NCBI GenBank assembly: GCA_022703445.1
Contig: JAKLDR010000048.1
Location: 1 to 32,768 of the forward strand
Direction of reading: 5' to 3'
From: Planctomycetota bacterium
GTDB taxonomy: Bacteria; Planctomycetota; SZUA-567; JAKLDR01
Length of the DNA stretch: 32,768 nucleotides
A model generated the notes under the pieces. That model did no database searches, had not been told where the DNA came from, and saw only the letters and a list, made by a program, of their open reading frames with translations. How positions within the stretch are numbered: position 1 is the stretch's first letter; every line of letters begins with the position of its first letter. Position numbers and translations under genes: made by a program. Below are positions 1-7,500 of the stretch, piece after piece.

Positions 1-2
1 AC

Positions 3-368
3 CCGGGCCTGGCGCCCTTCAGCGGCTGGAACAACAGCTCCTGCTGCGTCTGCCGCTCGCCGCGCTTCGAGCTTGACGGCTTCGGACGGCTGGTCATCCC
101 CAACGCCCTGAGCTGCGACGTGCGCGGGGCCGACAACGCCGGCAACGAGATCGCGACCTTCGGCGCCTACGGCAACTTCGATTCGCAGTGGGTTCCGGAG
201 GGCGCCAAGGACCAGAAGCCGCTCGTGGCCTCTCCGGAGATCCCGCTGGCCTGGCCGCTCTGCACCGGCGCCTCTGAGAAGAAGATCTACGTCGGCGACC
301 TGGTCAACCGCCGGGTGGTGCGGGTGGACAGGAAGTTCGCGGCGGAGGAGATGTGCGAGGTGAAGTGA
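3..368 (+). CDS. NHL-type beta-propeller protein, C-terminal part (5' truncated by window edge)
   Basis: The reading frame is open from the first bases of the window to a TGA stop, so this is the last roughly 121 residues of a longer protein. A stretch reading GFGRLVIPNAL, followed by an acidic and aromatic segment and a closing YVGDLVNRRVVRV strand, resembles the terminal blade of NHL/YncE-like six-bladed propellers. A Cys-rich patch (SSCCVCRSPRF) precedes it. Such proteins are usually secreted and bind ligands or carbohydrate; no catalytic motif is visible in the part present. It lies upstream of, and co-directional with, the DUF4091-type gene, separated by a heptad inverted repeat. The family call is from pattern resemblance and the N-terminus is missing. 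Confidence 0.6.
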   Translation, partial: PGLAPFSGWNNSSCCVCRSPRFELDGFGRLVIPNALSCDVRGADNAGNEIATFGAYGNFDSQWVPEGAKDQKPLVASPEIPLAWPLCTGASEKKIYVGDLVNRRVVRVDRKFAAEEMCEVK

Positions 369-375
369 CGGGGGA

Positions 376-454
376 GGGTTGGAGGTTGGGGTTTGGAGGT
401 TGGAGTCCCCGGTTCCGCTCCTGCCCCCCACCTCCAACCTGCAACCCCCAACCC
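376..454. repeat. Heptad inverted-repeat element A (unit GGTTGGA)
   Basis: The left arm (376-405) is built of 7-bp units such as GGTTGGA, GGTTGGG and GTTTGGA. The right arm (421-454) carries the complementary CCTCCAACC / CCCCCAACC units. The arms align without gaps over about 31 nt with roughly six mismatches, and the loop is short and C/T-rich. The element fills the gap between the NHL-type gene and the Shine-Dalgarno of the next gene (AGGAGGT, 463-469). It may act as a transcription attenuator or processing hairpin. Confidence 0.7.
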
Positions 455-474
455 TTGTCTGTAGGAGGTCCATC

Positions 475-3225
475 ATGCGCTTGCTCTTGATCTGCGCGGC
501 CGCGGCCATCCTGGCCGGCTCCGGCTCCGCCGCCCCCGCCGCCGAGCCGGCGCCGGCCCCGCTGCCGCCCAAACCGGTCATCTCGGTCAAGAGCTACTGG
601 CGCCACCATCAGACCTACTACAACTTCCAGGCGGTCGACAAGGCCGGGAACCTCTTCAACCACGTCATCCGGCGCTACTCCAGCAATAACAACCCCTGGC
701 TGGGCAACCTGATCCGCAGCGAGGAGCCGCCGGCCGGCTGGGAGAAGCCGGACTTCGATGATTCGGGCTGGAGCGTGCAGCGCATGCCCTTCGGCCTGGC
801 GCCGTCCTACGAGCTGCGCGCGGCCGGCGAGGCGGCCGGCAACATGGTCCCCTGGCAGGTCCGGCGCTACGCCTTCCGGGCGCGCTTCCTGGTTCCGGAT
901 CCCGCCCGGGTGACGTCCCTGAAACTGCGTCTGGGCTACGCCGGCGGAGTGATCGCCTGCGTCAACGGCCGGGAGGTCGGCCGCGGGGGCGTGGCCAAGG
1001 ATGGGTCGCTCGCCCAGGGCGGCTATGGCGAGCTCTACCCCGAGCTGGCCTACGGGCCGCAGACCGACCGGCAGAAGCAGCTCGACCGGCGCTTCAGCCT
1101 CTGGTCGGCACCGGACGAGACCTGGCGCTGGACCAAGGACGCCAAGACCAGCCCCGAGGAGCAGGCCGAGATCCGCAAGGCCCTGGCCGACCTGGCCGCC
1201 GCGCGCCGGCGGGTCCTGGAGGTCGAGGTCCCCCGCGAGGCCCTGGTCAGGGGCGTCAACGTACTGACGCTCGACAGCCGTCTGAGCCCGCTGAGCGGGC
1301 CGCATCTCGGCGCCATGCCCAACTGGAACCACAGCGGGGTCGAGGAGGTCGCGCTCGCCGCCGAGCCGGCCGGCGCCGCGCTGCCCGACGCCGGTCCCGA
1401 GAAGCCGCAGGTCTGGGTCGAGGACGTCCACCGCTGGATGCGTTCCCCCGACCACCTGGAGGCCGGCGTCAGGGAGCGCCGGGCGATGGAGGTCGTCGGG
1501 GCGCGCGGCGGGACCTTCTCCGGCCAGGCGGTGGTCCGCGCGGCGGGCGCGGCGCTCGGCGCCCCGCAGGCCGCGGTCGGCGAACTGGTCGGGCCGGGCG
1601 GCGCCAAGCTTCCGGCCGGCGCGGTCCGGGTTCGCTGGGCCCGGGGCGTCTCGCTCTACCAGCACGTCTTCGACGGCGGCAGCGGCTTCTTCGGCCGGCA
1701 GGGGCCGAAGCTCGACCTCTCCCGCTACTCGGCGAACCCCGAGCCGCAGTTCTCCCGGGACGGCCGGGCCAACCGCTCCGAGCACAAGGAGCACAACGAT
1801 CCGGCGCTGCTCCTCTTCGACCAGCTCGCCGCCGATCCGCCGGCCTCGATCCCGGCCGGGACCTGCCAGCCGCTCTGGCTCACGGTGAGCGTGCCCCGCG
1901 ACGCCGCGCCCGGCGAGTACCGCGGGGTGCTGACCGTCCGAGCCGGGGGGCTCGCCGAGGAGAAGATCGACGTGCTCCTGCGCGTCTCCGCGTTTGCGCT
2001 GCCCGAGCCCCGCGACTTCGTCGGCTACACCGGCGTGGACGAGTCGCCCTGGGCGCTGGCCAAGGGCTGCAAGCTCGAGCTCTGGTCGGACCGGCACTGG
2101 AAGCTCGTCGAGGAGTCCCTGGCCCGCGCCGGCGAGCTCGGCGCCCGGGTGGTCGGCCTGCCGGTCATCCAGGACACCGAGCTCAACAACGGCAAGGACA
2201 CCGTGGTCCGGTGGGCGAAGAAGGGCGACGGCTACGAGTACGATTTTGCGCTGGCCGACCGCTACCTCGACCTCTGGAAGAAGAGCTGCCACGCGCAGTC
2301 CGACGTGATCGTGTACCTGGTGCAGCCGGCCAACGAGCACGGCAAGGGCGGCGGCACCGGGACGGTGCTGCTCGCCGACGGCGGCGGCGCGCCGAAGGAG
2401 TTCAGGCCGCCCACCCCGGCGACGCCCGAGGGCCTCAAGCTCTGGGTGGCCTTCGCCAGGGCGGTCCGCGAGCACCTCAACGCCAAGGGCTTCCGGGACG
2501 AGCACATCCACTGGGGGCTCTTCTACGACTTCTGCTCGGAGGACACCAACACGCTGGCCGAGGCTCTGGCCAAGGAGTGTCCCGGTGTGGGCTGGGCCAC
2601 CTCGCACCACGAGCCGCGCAATCCCTTCACCAAGGGCTCGCCGGCGCGGCTGACCTGGAACACCTGCGTGCGCGGATACGCCGGGCCCTTCAACGTTGGT
2701 CCGGCGGCGAAGACCGCCGATGGCCAGAGCAGCTGGGACTACGCCAAGTACGCGGTCTCAAGCGGCATGGGCTGGAAGGATCCGGCCAACCTGATCGTCC
2801 TGACCCGCGCGGACACGGGCATTACCGCGCTGGGCGGGATGTACTCGCCGCTCTGGCAGATCCGCCAGCTCCAGGAGACGGCGGTCAGCGCCCGGAACTG
2901 CCGCGGCGTCGGTCGCATCTGCGTCGACGGCTGGGGGCGCGGCAGCTACTTCGGCCCCTTCATCCCCTCGCTGCTCTACCCCGGCAAGGAAGGGGGCCTG
3001 GACGGCAGCGCCCAGTTCGAGATGCTACGCGAGGGCTTCCAGGAGGCGGAGGCGCGCATCGCCCTCGAGAAGCGCGGTGGGCTCGCCGCCGACGTCCAGA
3101 AGGTCCTCGACCGGCGCCTGGAGTGGAGCTGGACCCTGCCGTGCTACCCCTGGGCGCGGATCGCCGAGTTCACCGCCGGCTGGCAGGAGCGCTCCCTGAA
3201 GCTCTACGAGGCGGCGGGGAAGTAG
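475..3225 (+). CDS. Secreted glycoside-hydrolase-like protein with C-terminal DUF4091-type region
   Basis: A 916-residue protein. The ATG at 475 is chosen because AGGAGGT lies 5 nt upstream and a signal peptide follows directly (MRLLLICAAAAILAG, then Ala/Pro-rich). The frame upstream of it only reads through the repeat element. Residues about 85-310 look like a galactose-binding-type beta-sandwich (W..PDFDDSGW, RFLVPDP, CVNGREVGR). The middle, about 530-760, resembles a (beta/alpha)8 barrel. The C-terminus (SLLYPGKEGG, then FEMLREGFQEAEARI) matches the pattern of DUF4091, a domain found at the end of putative bacterial glycosidases. The substrate is unknown and catalytic acids cannot be assigned by eye. 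Secretion plus a binding domain suggests action on extracellular glycans. Confidence 0.75.
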   Translation: MRLLLICAAAAILAGSGSAAPAAEPAPAPLPPKPVISVKSYWRHHQTYYNFQAVDKAGNLFNHVIRRYSSNNNPWLGNLIRSEEPPAGWEKPDFDDSGWSVQRMPFGLAPSYELRAAGEAAGNMVPWQVRRYAFRARFLVPDPARVTSLKLRLGYAGGVIACVNGREVGRGGVAKDGSLAQGGYGELYPELAYGPQTDRQKQLDRRFSLWSAPDETWRWTKDAKTSPEEQAEIRKALADLAAARRRVLEVEVPREALVRGVNVLTLDSRLSPLSGPHLGAMPNWNHSGVEEVALAAEPAGAALPDAGPEKPQVWVEDVHRWMRSPDHLEAGVRERRAMEVVGARGGTFSGQAVVRAAGAALGAPQAAVGELVGPGGAKLPAGAVRVRWARGVSLYQHVFDGGSGFFGRQGPKLDLSRYSANPEPQFSRDGRANRSEHKEHNDPALLLFDQLAADPPASIPAGTCQPLWLTVSVPRDAAPGEYRGVLTVRAGGLAEEKIDVLLRVSAFALPEPRDFVGYTGVDESPWALAKGCKLELWSDRHWKLVEESLARAGELGARVVGLPVIQDTELNNGKDTVVRWAKKGDGYEYDFALADRYLDLWKKSCHAQSDVIVYLVQPANEHGKGGGTGTVLLADGGGAPKEFRPPTPATPEGLKLWVAFARAVREHLNAKGFRDEHIHWGLFYDFCSEDTNTLAEALAKECPGVGWATSHHEPRNPFTKGSPARLTWNTCVRGYAGPFNVGPAAKTADGQSSWDYAKYAVSSGMGWKDPANLIVLTRADTGITALGGMYSPLWQIRQLQETAVSARNCRGVGRICVDGWGRGSYFGPFIPSLLYPGKEGGLDGSAQFEMLREGFQEAEARIALEKRGGLAADVQKVLDRRLEWSWTLPCYPWARIAEFTAGWQERSLKLYEAAGK

Positions 3226-3249
3226 GTCGGCCTTCATTCGAGGCTGTTT

Positions 3250-3469
3250 TCAACGCAGAGGACGCGGAGCCGTTCGACAGGCTCACGGCCTAGGCCCTGA
3301 GCGGAGTCGAAGGGGTGCGCAAAGGCCGCGGAGGGACTTATCTAATGCGGCTGTTGGATGACCGCGCCGAACTGCTGTGAGCGGGCGACCAGTTCGTTAG
3401 CTCTCTGCTTGCCCAACCCCGCTGATGTTCCTCTGCGACCTCTGCGCTACTCTGCGGCCTCTGCGTTGA
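3250..3469. repeat. Composite inverted-repeat element B1 (unit CGCAGAGGN)
   Basis: The left arm is 3250-3269 plus 3315-3334, interrupted by the palindrome at 3270-3314. The right arm is 3430-3469. With the palindrome removed, both arms are exactly 40 nt and align with no gaps at 33 of 40 positions. Both outer ends read TCAACGCAGAGG when oriented outside to inside. The repeat unit is about 9 bp. Confidence 0.8.
3270..3314 (+). repeat. 45-bp REP-like palindrome, copy 1
   Basis: This imperfect palindrome starts CCGTTCGACAGGCTCACGG and ends CCCTGAGCGGAGTCGAAGGG. It recurs in reverse orientation at 6219-6264, differing by one extra T at the centre and one A/G substitution. From general knowledge it resembles the widespread intergenic palindromes with TTCGAC / GCTCAGG half-sites; no database search was done. 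Confidence 0.8.
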
Positions 3470-3496
3470 GTCTGTCGTCCGCAGCGGGAATGGCGT

Positions 3497-3525
3497 TTGC
3501 CGCTCGGCAGTTTCCTGACTAGAAT
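3497..3525 (+). promoter_or_regulatory. Sigma-70-like promoter of korA
   Basis: TTGCCG (3497-3502), a 17-bp spacer and TAGAAT (3520-3525). Transcription would start near 3532, giving a leader of about 33 nt that contains the Shine-Dalgarno. Confidence 0.5.
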
Positions 3526-3564
3526 CCCGGCGCATTTCGTGAGAACCGGAAGGGGGCAAACGGC

Positions 3565-5235
3565 TTGGACACCAACATCCGTATCTGCGGCGAGGCCGGC
3601 CAGGGAGTGCAGACCACCGGCGACCTGCTGACCCACGCGCTGGCCGCGGCCGGCCTGCACGTCTGCGCCACCCAGGGCTACATGTCGCGGATCCGCGGCG
3701 GGGTCAACAGCTTCGACGTGCGGATCGGCGACGCCGAGGTCCTCGGCGCGCGCGTCCCGGCAGAACTGCTGGTGGTCTTCACCCGCGAGGCGCTCGACAA
3801 CTGCCGATCCTCGGTGGCCGAGGGCGGACTGGTGCTCTTCGACGGGCAGGCCGACGACGGCGTCATCGCTCTCGAGATGGCCAAGGCCGCGGCCGCCGCC
3901 GGCGGCTCGGCACTGATGGCCAACGCCGTGGCCGCCGGGGCGGTCTACGCGCTCCTGGGCCTCGACCTCGGGAGCCTGCGCGCGGCGCTCTCCAAGCAGT
4001 TCGCAAAGAAGGACGAGTCCGTGGCCCGCACCAACATCGCCTGCGCCGAGAAGGGCGCGGAGCTGGTCGCCGCCCGGCGCGGCGCGGTGAAGTGCCCGAA
4101 GCCCGGGCAGCCCTTCGGCGCGGTGGTTTCCGGCTCCGAGACCGTGGGCCTGGCCGCCGCGGTCGCCGGGGTCAAGGTGGTCTCGAGCTACCCGATGACC
4201 CCTTCGACCGGGGTCTTCACCTGGCTGGCCGGCGCGGCCGACCGCTACGGCATCGTCGTCGAACAGGCCGAGGACGAGATCGCCGCCATCAACATGGTCT
4301 GCGGCGCGACCTACGCCGGCGTCCCGGCCATGACAACCACCTCCGGCGGCGGCTTCGCGCTGATGGCCGAGGGCCTGAGCCTGGCCGGGATGTGCGAACT
4401 GCCCGCGGTGATCCTGCTCTCCCAGCGGCCGGCGCCGGCCACGGGGTTGCCCACCCGCACGGGGCAGGAAGATCTCTTGTTCGCCGCCCACGCCGGCCAC
4501 GGCGAGTTCCCGCGGGCCATCTTCGCGCCGGGATCGCTGGCCCAGGCCTACGACCTGACCCGCCGGGCCTTCGAGACGGCCCACCGCTGGCAGACGCCGG
4601 CCATGATCCTCATCGATCAGTTCCTGGCCGACCTCCAGAGGAACGTCGCGCCGATGGACGAGACCCTCCGGCCGATCGACCGCGGCCTGCTCGATGTCCC
4701 GCCAGCCGACTACCGCCGCTACGCGGTGACGAAGAACGGCGTCTCGCCTCGGGCCATCCCCGGAGCTGGGCCCTTCGTGATCACCGACTCCGACGAGCAC
4801 ACTGCCGACGGCCACCTCACCGAGGACCTGGCCGTCCGCGTCGAGCAGCAGGACAAGCGCCTGCGCAAGTGCAAGGGCATGCTTGCCGAGTTCCTGCTCC
4901 CGGAGTTCTACCCGGCGCCGGCCGCCGAGGTCCTGGCCTGCTGGGGCAGCACCTGGGGGCCGTGCCGCGAGGCCGTCGACCTCCTCCGCGCCGCGGGCCG
5001 CGACGTCTGTATGCTCCACTTCGGCCAGGTCTGGCCGATCGACGGCAGGCGGGTCAAGCCGATGGTCGCCGGACGGAAGGTGACCATGGTCGAGGGCAAC
5101 GCCACCGCTCAGCTGGGGTCGGTGCTCAAGGGTGCCGGCGCGCTCGGCCGTTTCAAGGCCATTCTGCGCTACGACGGGTTGCCCTTCACCGGGCCGGAAA
5201 TCGCCGAACGAGCCGCCGGGAGGGTCAAGTCATGA
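3565..5235 (+). CDS. korA: 2-oxoacid:ferredoxin oxidoreductase, fused gamma-alpha subunit
   Basis: Alpha chain of a two-subunit enzyme that oxidatively decarboxylates a 2-oxoacid with CoA and reduces ferredoxin (556 aa, usual for the family). Residues 1-180 form the gamma-type domain (GEAGQGVQTTGDLL, YMSRIRGGVNSFDVRIGD). The pyrimidine-binding alpha domain follows, with the hallmarks SSYPMTPST, TTTSGGGFALMAEGLSLAG and PATGLPTRTGQEDL. The start is a TTG, preferred because GGAAGGGGG lies 8 nt upstream and the family's N-terminus aligns there. The stop overlaps the beta-subunit start as ATGA (5232-5235), implying translational coupling. Substrate could be 2-oxoglutarate, pyruvate or a branched-chain 2-oxoacid; the sequence read by eye does not decide. 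No separate delta (ferredoxin-like) subunit is adjacent, as in other two-subunit KorAB enzymes. Confidence 0.93.
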   Translation: MDTNIRICGEAGQGVQTTGDLLTHALAAAGLHVCATQGYMSRIRGGVNSFDVRIGDAEVLGARVPAELLVVFTREALDNCRSSVAEGGLVLFDGQADDGVIALEMAKAAAAAGGSALMANAVAAGAVYALLGLDLGSLRAALSKQFAKKDESVARTNIACAEKGAELVAARRGAVKCPKPGQPFGAVVSGSETVGLAAAVAGVKVVSSYPMTPSTGVFTWLAGAADRYGIVVEQAEDEIAAINMVCGATYAGVPAMTTTSGGGFALMAEGLSLAGMCELPAVILLSQRPAPATGLPTRTGQEDLLFAAHAGHGEFPRAIFAPGSLAQAYDLTRRAFETAHRWQTPAMILIDQFLADLQRNVAPMDETLRPIDRGLLDVPPADYRRYAVTKNGVSPRAIPGAGPFVITDSDEHTADGHLTEDLAVRVEQQDKRLRKCKGMLAEFLLPEFYPAPAAEVLACWGSTWGPCREAVDLLRAAGRDVCMLHFGQVWPIDGRRVKPMVAGRKVTMVEGNATAQLGSVLKGAGALGRFKAILRYDGLPFTGPEIAERAAGRVKS

Positions 5236-6056
5236 GCGCGCGCAAAGCCGAACCCGTCGGGCGCATGAACGAAACCGCTTGGTGCCCGGGCTGCGGCAAC
5301 CACGCCATCCTCAAGACGCTGGACGCGGCGGTCGCCGAGGCCGGCCTGGATCGCCGGAAGCTCATGCTCGTCTCCGGGATCGGCCAGGCCGCCAAGCTCC
5401 CGCACTACACCGACGCCAACGTCTTCAACGGCCTCCATGGCCGGGCGCTGCCGGCCGCCACGGGCATCAAGCTCGCCAACCACGAGCTCGAGGTGATCAT
5501 CACCTCCGGCGACGGCGACATGTACGGCGAGGGCGGCAACCACTTCCTGCACGCGATCAGGCGCAACATCGGCGTGAAGTGCTTCGTGCACGACAACCAG
5601 GTCTACGGCCTGACCAAGGGCCAGGCCTCGCCGACCTCGGAGCTCGGTTTCGTCACCAAGATCCAGACCCACGGGGTGGTCTCCGTGCCGGTCAGTCCGC
5701 TGGCCCTGGCCATCGTCGAGAACGCCACCTTCGTGGCCCGCTCGTCGGCGGTCGTCCCCGAGCACCTCCAGAAGATGATGGTCGCGGCCATCCGGCACAA
5801 GGGGTTCGCGCTGCTCGACATCCTCCAGCCCTGCGTGACCTTCAACAAGGTCAACACCTGGCAGTGGTACAAGCAGAGGGTCAAGGAACTGCCCGCCGGC
5901 TACGACCCGGCGAACCGGGCCCTGGCCCTCGAGACCGCGCTCAAGTGGGGCGAGGAGATCCCCATCGGGATCATCTACCGCGCGGAGCGCAAGACCTTCG
6001 AGGAGCAGCAGCCGGCGCTGGCCAAGGGGCCGCTGGCCCTCACGTACGGGAAATAG
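5232..6056 (+). CDS. korB: 2-oxoacid:ferredoxin oxidoreductase, beta subunit
   Basis: Beta chain (274 aa) carrying the thiamine diphosphate site of the KorAB enzyme. CPGCGNH (residues 18-24) provides Cys ligands for the [4Fe-4S] cluster. GDGDMYGEGGNHFLHAIRRN is the ThDP/Mg2+ motif, with Glu where many relatives have Ile (GIGGNH). DNQVYGLTKGQASPTS and QPCVTFNKVNTWQWY are further family signatures. The ATG overlaps the alpha stop by 4 nt, so the two chains are co-translated. The gene ends just before composite repeat B2, which may act as the 3' boundary of the operon. Cytoplasmic; partner is ferredoxin, whose gene is not in the window. Confidence 0.93.
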   Translation: MSARKAEPVGRMNETAWCPGCGNHAILKTLDAAVAEAGLDRRKLMLVSGIGQAAKLPHYTDANVFNGLHGRALPAATGIKLANHELEVIITSGDGDMYGEGGNHFLHAIRRNIGVKCFVHDNQVYGLTKGQASPTSELGFVTKIQTHGVVSVPVSPLALAIVENATFVARSSAVVPEHLQKMMVAAIRHKGFALLDILQPCVTFNKVNTWQWYKQRVKELPAGYDPANRALALETALKWGEEIPIGIIYRAERKTFEEQQPALAKGPLALTYGK

Positions 6057-6062
6057 ATTCCG

Positions 6063-6283
6063 AACCACAGAGGACACAGAGTACACGGAGGACGGCACGA
6101 AGGCGGGCTTTAGGCTTTGGGCCTTGGGCTTTGGGAACGGCTACGAGATTCGCTTCTCCTATTGTTCCGAAAGCCGAAAGCCCAAAGCCGAAAGTCACTC
6201 CGTGCTGTCCTCTGTGTCCCCTTCGACTTCGCTCAGGGCCTAAGGCCGTGAGCCTGTCGAACGGCTCTGTGTCCTCTGTGGTG
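6063..6283. repeat. Composite nested inverted-repeat element B2 (units CACAGAGGA and GGCTTTG)
   Basis: Two inverted repeats are nested. The outer arms, built of 9-bp CACAGAGGA units, are 6063-6102 and 6198-6218 plus 6265-6283; after removing the 46-bp palindrome (6219-6264) they align 35 of 40 without gaps. The inner arms, built of about 7-bp GGCTTTG units, are 6106-6138 and 6164-6196 and align 28 of 33 without gaps. The central loop is about 25 nt. The element fills nearly the whole 270-bp gap between korB and the UroD-family gene. Confidence 0.85.
6219..6264 (-). repeat. 46-bp REP-like palindrome, copy 2
   Basis: Reverse-complement copy of the element at 3270-3314 (one inserted base, one substitution). 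It sits in the outer arm of element B2 exactly 20 nt from the outer end, the same offset and arm orientation as copy 1 in B1. The junction falls between the two G residues of CAGAG|GAC. Confidence 0.8.
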
Positions 6284-6292
6284 AAAACCCCG

Positions 6293-6320
6293 TTGTCACA
6301 CCGCCGCCCAACGTTATGAT
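6293..6320 (+). promoter_or_regulatory. Sigma-70-like promoter, predicted leaderless
   Basis: TTGTCA (6293-6298), a 16-bp spacer and TATGAT (6315-6320). The ATG at 6327 lies 6 nt after the -10 hexamer, where +1 is expected, and no Shine-Dalgarno is present. This predicts a leaderless mRNA. Confidence 0.6.
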
Positions 6321-6326
6321 GCCGCC

Positions 6327-7316
6327 ATGAACTTGAAAGAGCAGATGCGGACGGCCCTGGAGCGCCGGCTGGGCGGCTCGCCCGTGCCCGTCTGGGAGCT
6401 CGAGTTCCACTGCTGGGATGCGGCCTCCGGCCGGCACGTGGTCCTGGGCGACGAGTTCGCCGCGCTCACGCCGGCCGAGCAGGACCGGGCGCTGGGCGCC
6501 AACGCCGAGATCCTGGCGGCGGTATGCGAGGAGCTCTCCTTCGCGGCGCTGACCGCCCCGGGCAACCGCTGGGAGATCGCCCCGGGCAAGGCCGCCTACT
6601 GGTGGCTGCCGCCGGAGGCGCGGATCGAACAGATCCGGCGCCTGAAGCGTCTGGTCGGCGACCGGCTGATGCTCGTGGCCGCCACCGGCGGGGTCATGGC
6701 CATGCCCGGCGCGGCGGAGTACGTGGAGTTCTGCTACCAGCTGATGGACGCGCCCGAGGCCATCGAGGAGCGCGCCCGGAAGAACCTGGCCGGGGGCCTG
6801 AAGACCGCCGCGGTCATGCGCGACCTGGGCGTCGACGCGGTCTTCACCGCCTCGGACATCGCCGACAACCGGGGGCCGTTCTTCAACCCCGAGCAGCTCG
6901 AGCGGCTGATCTTCCCGTGCCTGCGCGAGTGGGCCGCGGGGGTCCGGAAGCTGGGGATGCTCTCCATCATCCACACCGACGGCAACGTGGCGCCGTGCCT
7001 CGAGGGCATCGCCTCGAGCGGCGTCGACGCCATGCAGGCGATCGACCCCACCGCCGGGATGGACCTGCGCCGGACGCTCGACGCCGTGCAGGGGCGGATC
7101 TGTCTCTGCGGCAACGTGAGCTGCGCCGACTTGCTCACCGGCACGCCCGAATCGGTCGCCGCAGCAACACGGAAACTCCTGGCCGACTGCGCCGGGACGG
7201 GTTTTGTCCTGGGTGCGTCGAACGCGGTCGACATCGCCACGCCCATCGGTAACTACCGGGCGATGATCGGGGCGTGGAGGGAGCACGCCAAGGGGAGCAA
7301 GAACCGGCGGTTGTGA
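6327..7316 (+). CDS. Uroporphyrinogen decarboxylase (UROD/MtaA)-family protein
   Basis: A 329-residue member of the UroD superfamily barrel. Signs are the DAVFTASDIADNRGPFFNPEQLERLIFP segment (in part), the HTDGNVAPCLEGIASSGVD segment and the closing CLCGNVSCADLLTGTPESV and TPIGNYRAMI strands. This C-terminal half is typical of the broad group that includes methylcobalamin:CoM methyltransferase MtaA and many uncharacterised UroD-like proteins. True HemE has a conserved N-terminal substrate-binding Arg motif that I do not see here, so heme synthesis is unlikely. A role in corrinoid-linked methyl transfer or demethylation is possible, but no corrinoid protein gene is adjacent. The start ATG has no Shine-Dalgarno and a promoter directly upstream, consistent with leaderless translation. 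Confidence 0.8.
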   Translation: MNLKEQMRTALERRLGGSPVPVWELEFHCWDAASGRHVVLGDEFAALTPAEQDRALGANAEILAAVCEELSFAALTAPGNRWEIAPGKAAYWWLPPEARIEQIRRLKRLVGDRLMLVAATGGVMAMPGAAEYVEFCYQLMDAPEAIEERARKNLAGGLKTAAVMRDLGVDAVFTASDIADNRGPFFNPEQLERLIFPCLREWAAGVRKLGMLSIIHTDGNVAPCLEGIASSGVDAMQAIDPTAGMDLRRTLDAVQGRICLCGNVSCADLLTGTPESVAAATRKLLADCAGTGFVLGASNAVDIATPIGNYRAMIGAWREHAKGSKNRRL

Positions 7317-7423
7317 CCGCTCCCAAGGTCGATTTCGAGCTCTTGCCGGGCAAGGTCGCGGCCAAGCTGGCCTTGCTGGCCGCAAACCAGGAGTGTGAAC
7401 CGATACTCGCGTACAAAGCCTAG
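7313..7423 (+). CDS. Possible 36-residue ORF overlapping the UroD-family stop (GTGA)
   Basis: A GTG at 7313 overlaps the TGA of the previous gene and opens a 36-codon frame ending at TAG. The peptide is of ordinary composition (KVDFELLPGKVAAKLALLAA, then a Cys/Glu stretch and LAYKA) and its codons resemble those of neighbouring genes. It could be a small translationally coupled protein or the relic of a larger gene. No family is recognised and there is no clear ribosome binding site. Confidence 0.22.
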   Translation: MTAPKVDFELLPGKVAAKLALLAANQECEPILAYKA

Positions 7424-7464
7424 TAGCCCATAATCTTACGTCATTTAGTCGGTTTATTTTGCTC

Positions 7465-7492
7465 TTGTAAACCGCGATAAACTCGCTATAAA
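7465..7492 (+). promoter_or_regulatory. Sigma-70-like promoter in A+T-rich segment, predicted leaderless
   Basis: TTGTAA (7465-7470), 16-bp spacer, TATAAA (7487-7492). The ATG at 7501 follows after 8 nt with no Shine-Dalgarno. The surrounding 7425-7495 is the most A+T-rich stretch in this part of the window. Confidence 0.6.
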
Positions 7493-7500
7493 TAGCGGCC

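Larger units (their letters stand above)
3226..3564. other. Intergenic region with composite repeat and korA promoter
   Basis: This 339-bp stretch has no credible gene. It holds a large inverted repeat of 9-bp CGCAGAGGN units (3250-3469) with a 45-bp palindrome inserted in its left arm, then a promoter-like sequence (3497-3525) and the Shine-Dalgarno GGAAGGGGG (3548-3556) of the next gene. The loop of the inverted repeat (about 3335-3429) shows nothing recognisable. Confidence 0.7.

Noticed and set aside
304..2610. Long open frame (768 codons) on the minus strand opposite the first DUF4091-type gene
   Set aside because: Shadow of a G+C-rich coding strand: Arg/Gly/Pro/Val-rich, without domain pattern, while the plus strand encodes a signal peptide and recognisable domains.
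3338..3559. 73-codon minus-strand ORF in the korA upstream region
   Set aside because: It covers the right arm of element B1 and the korA promoter; its peptide is a translation of the repeat units.
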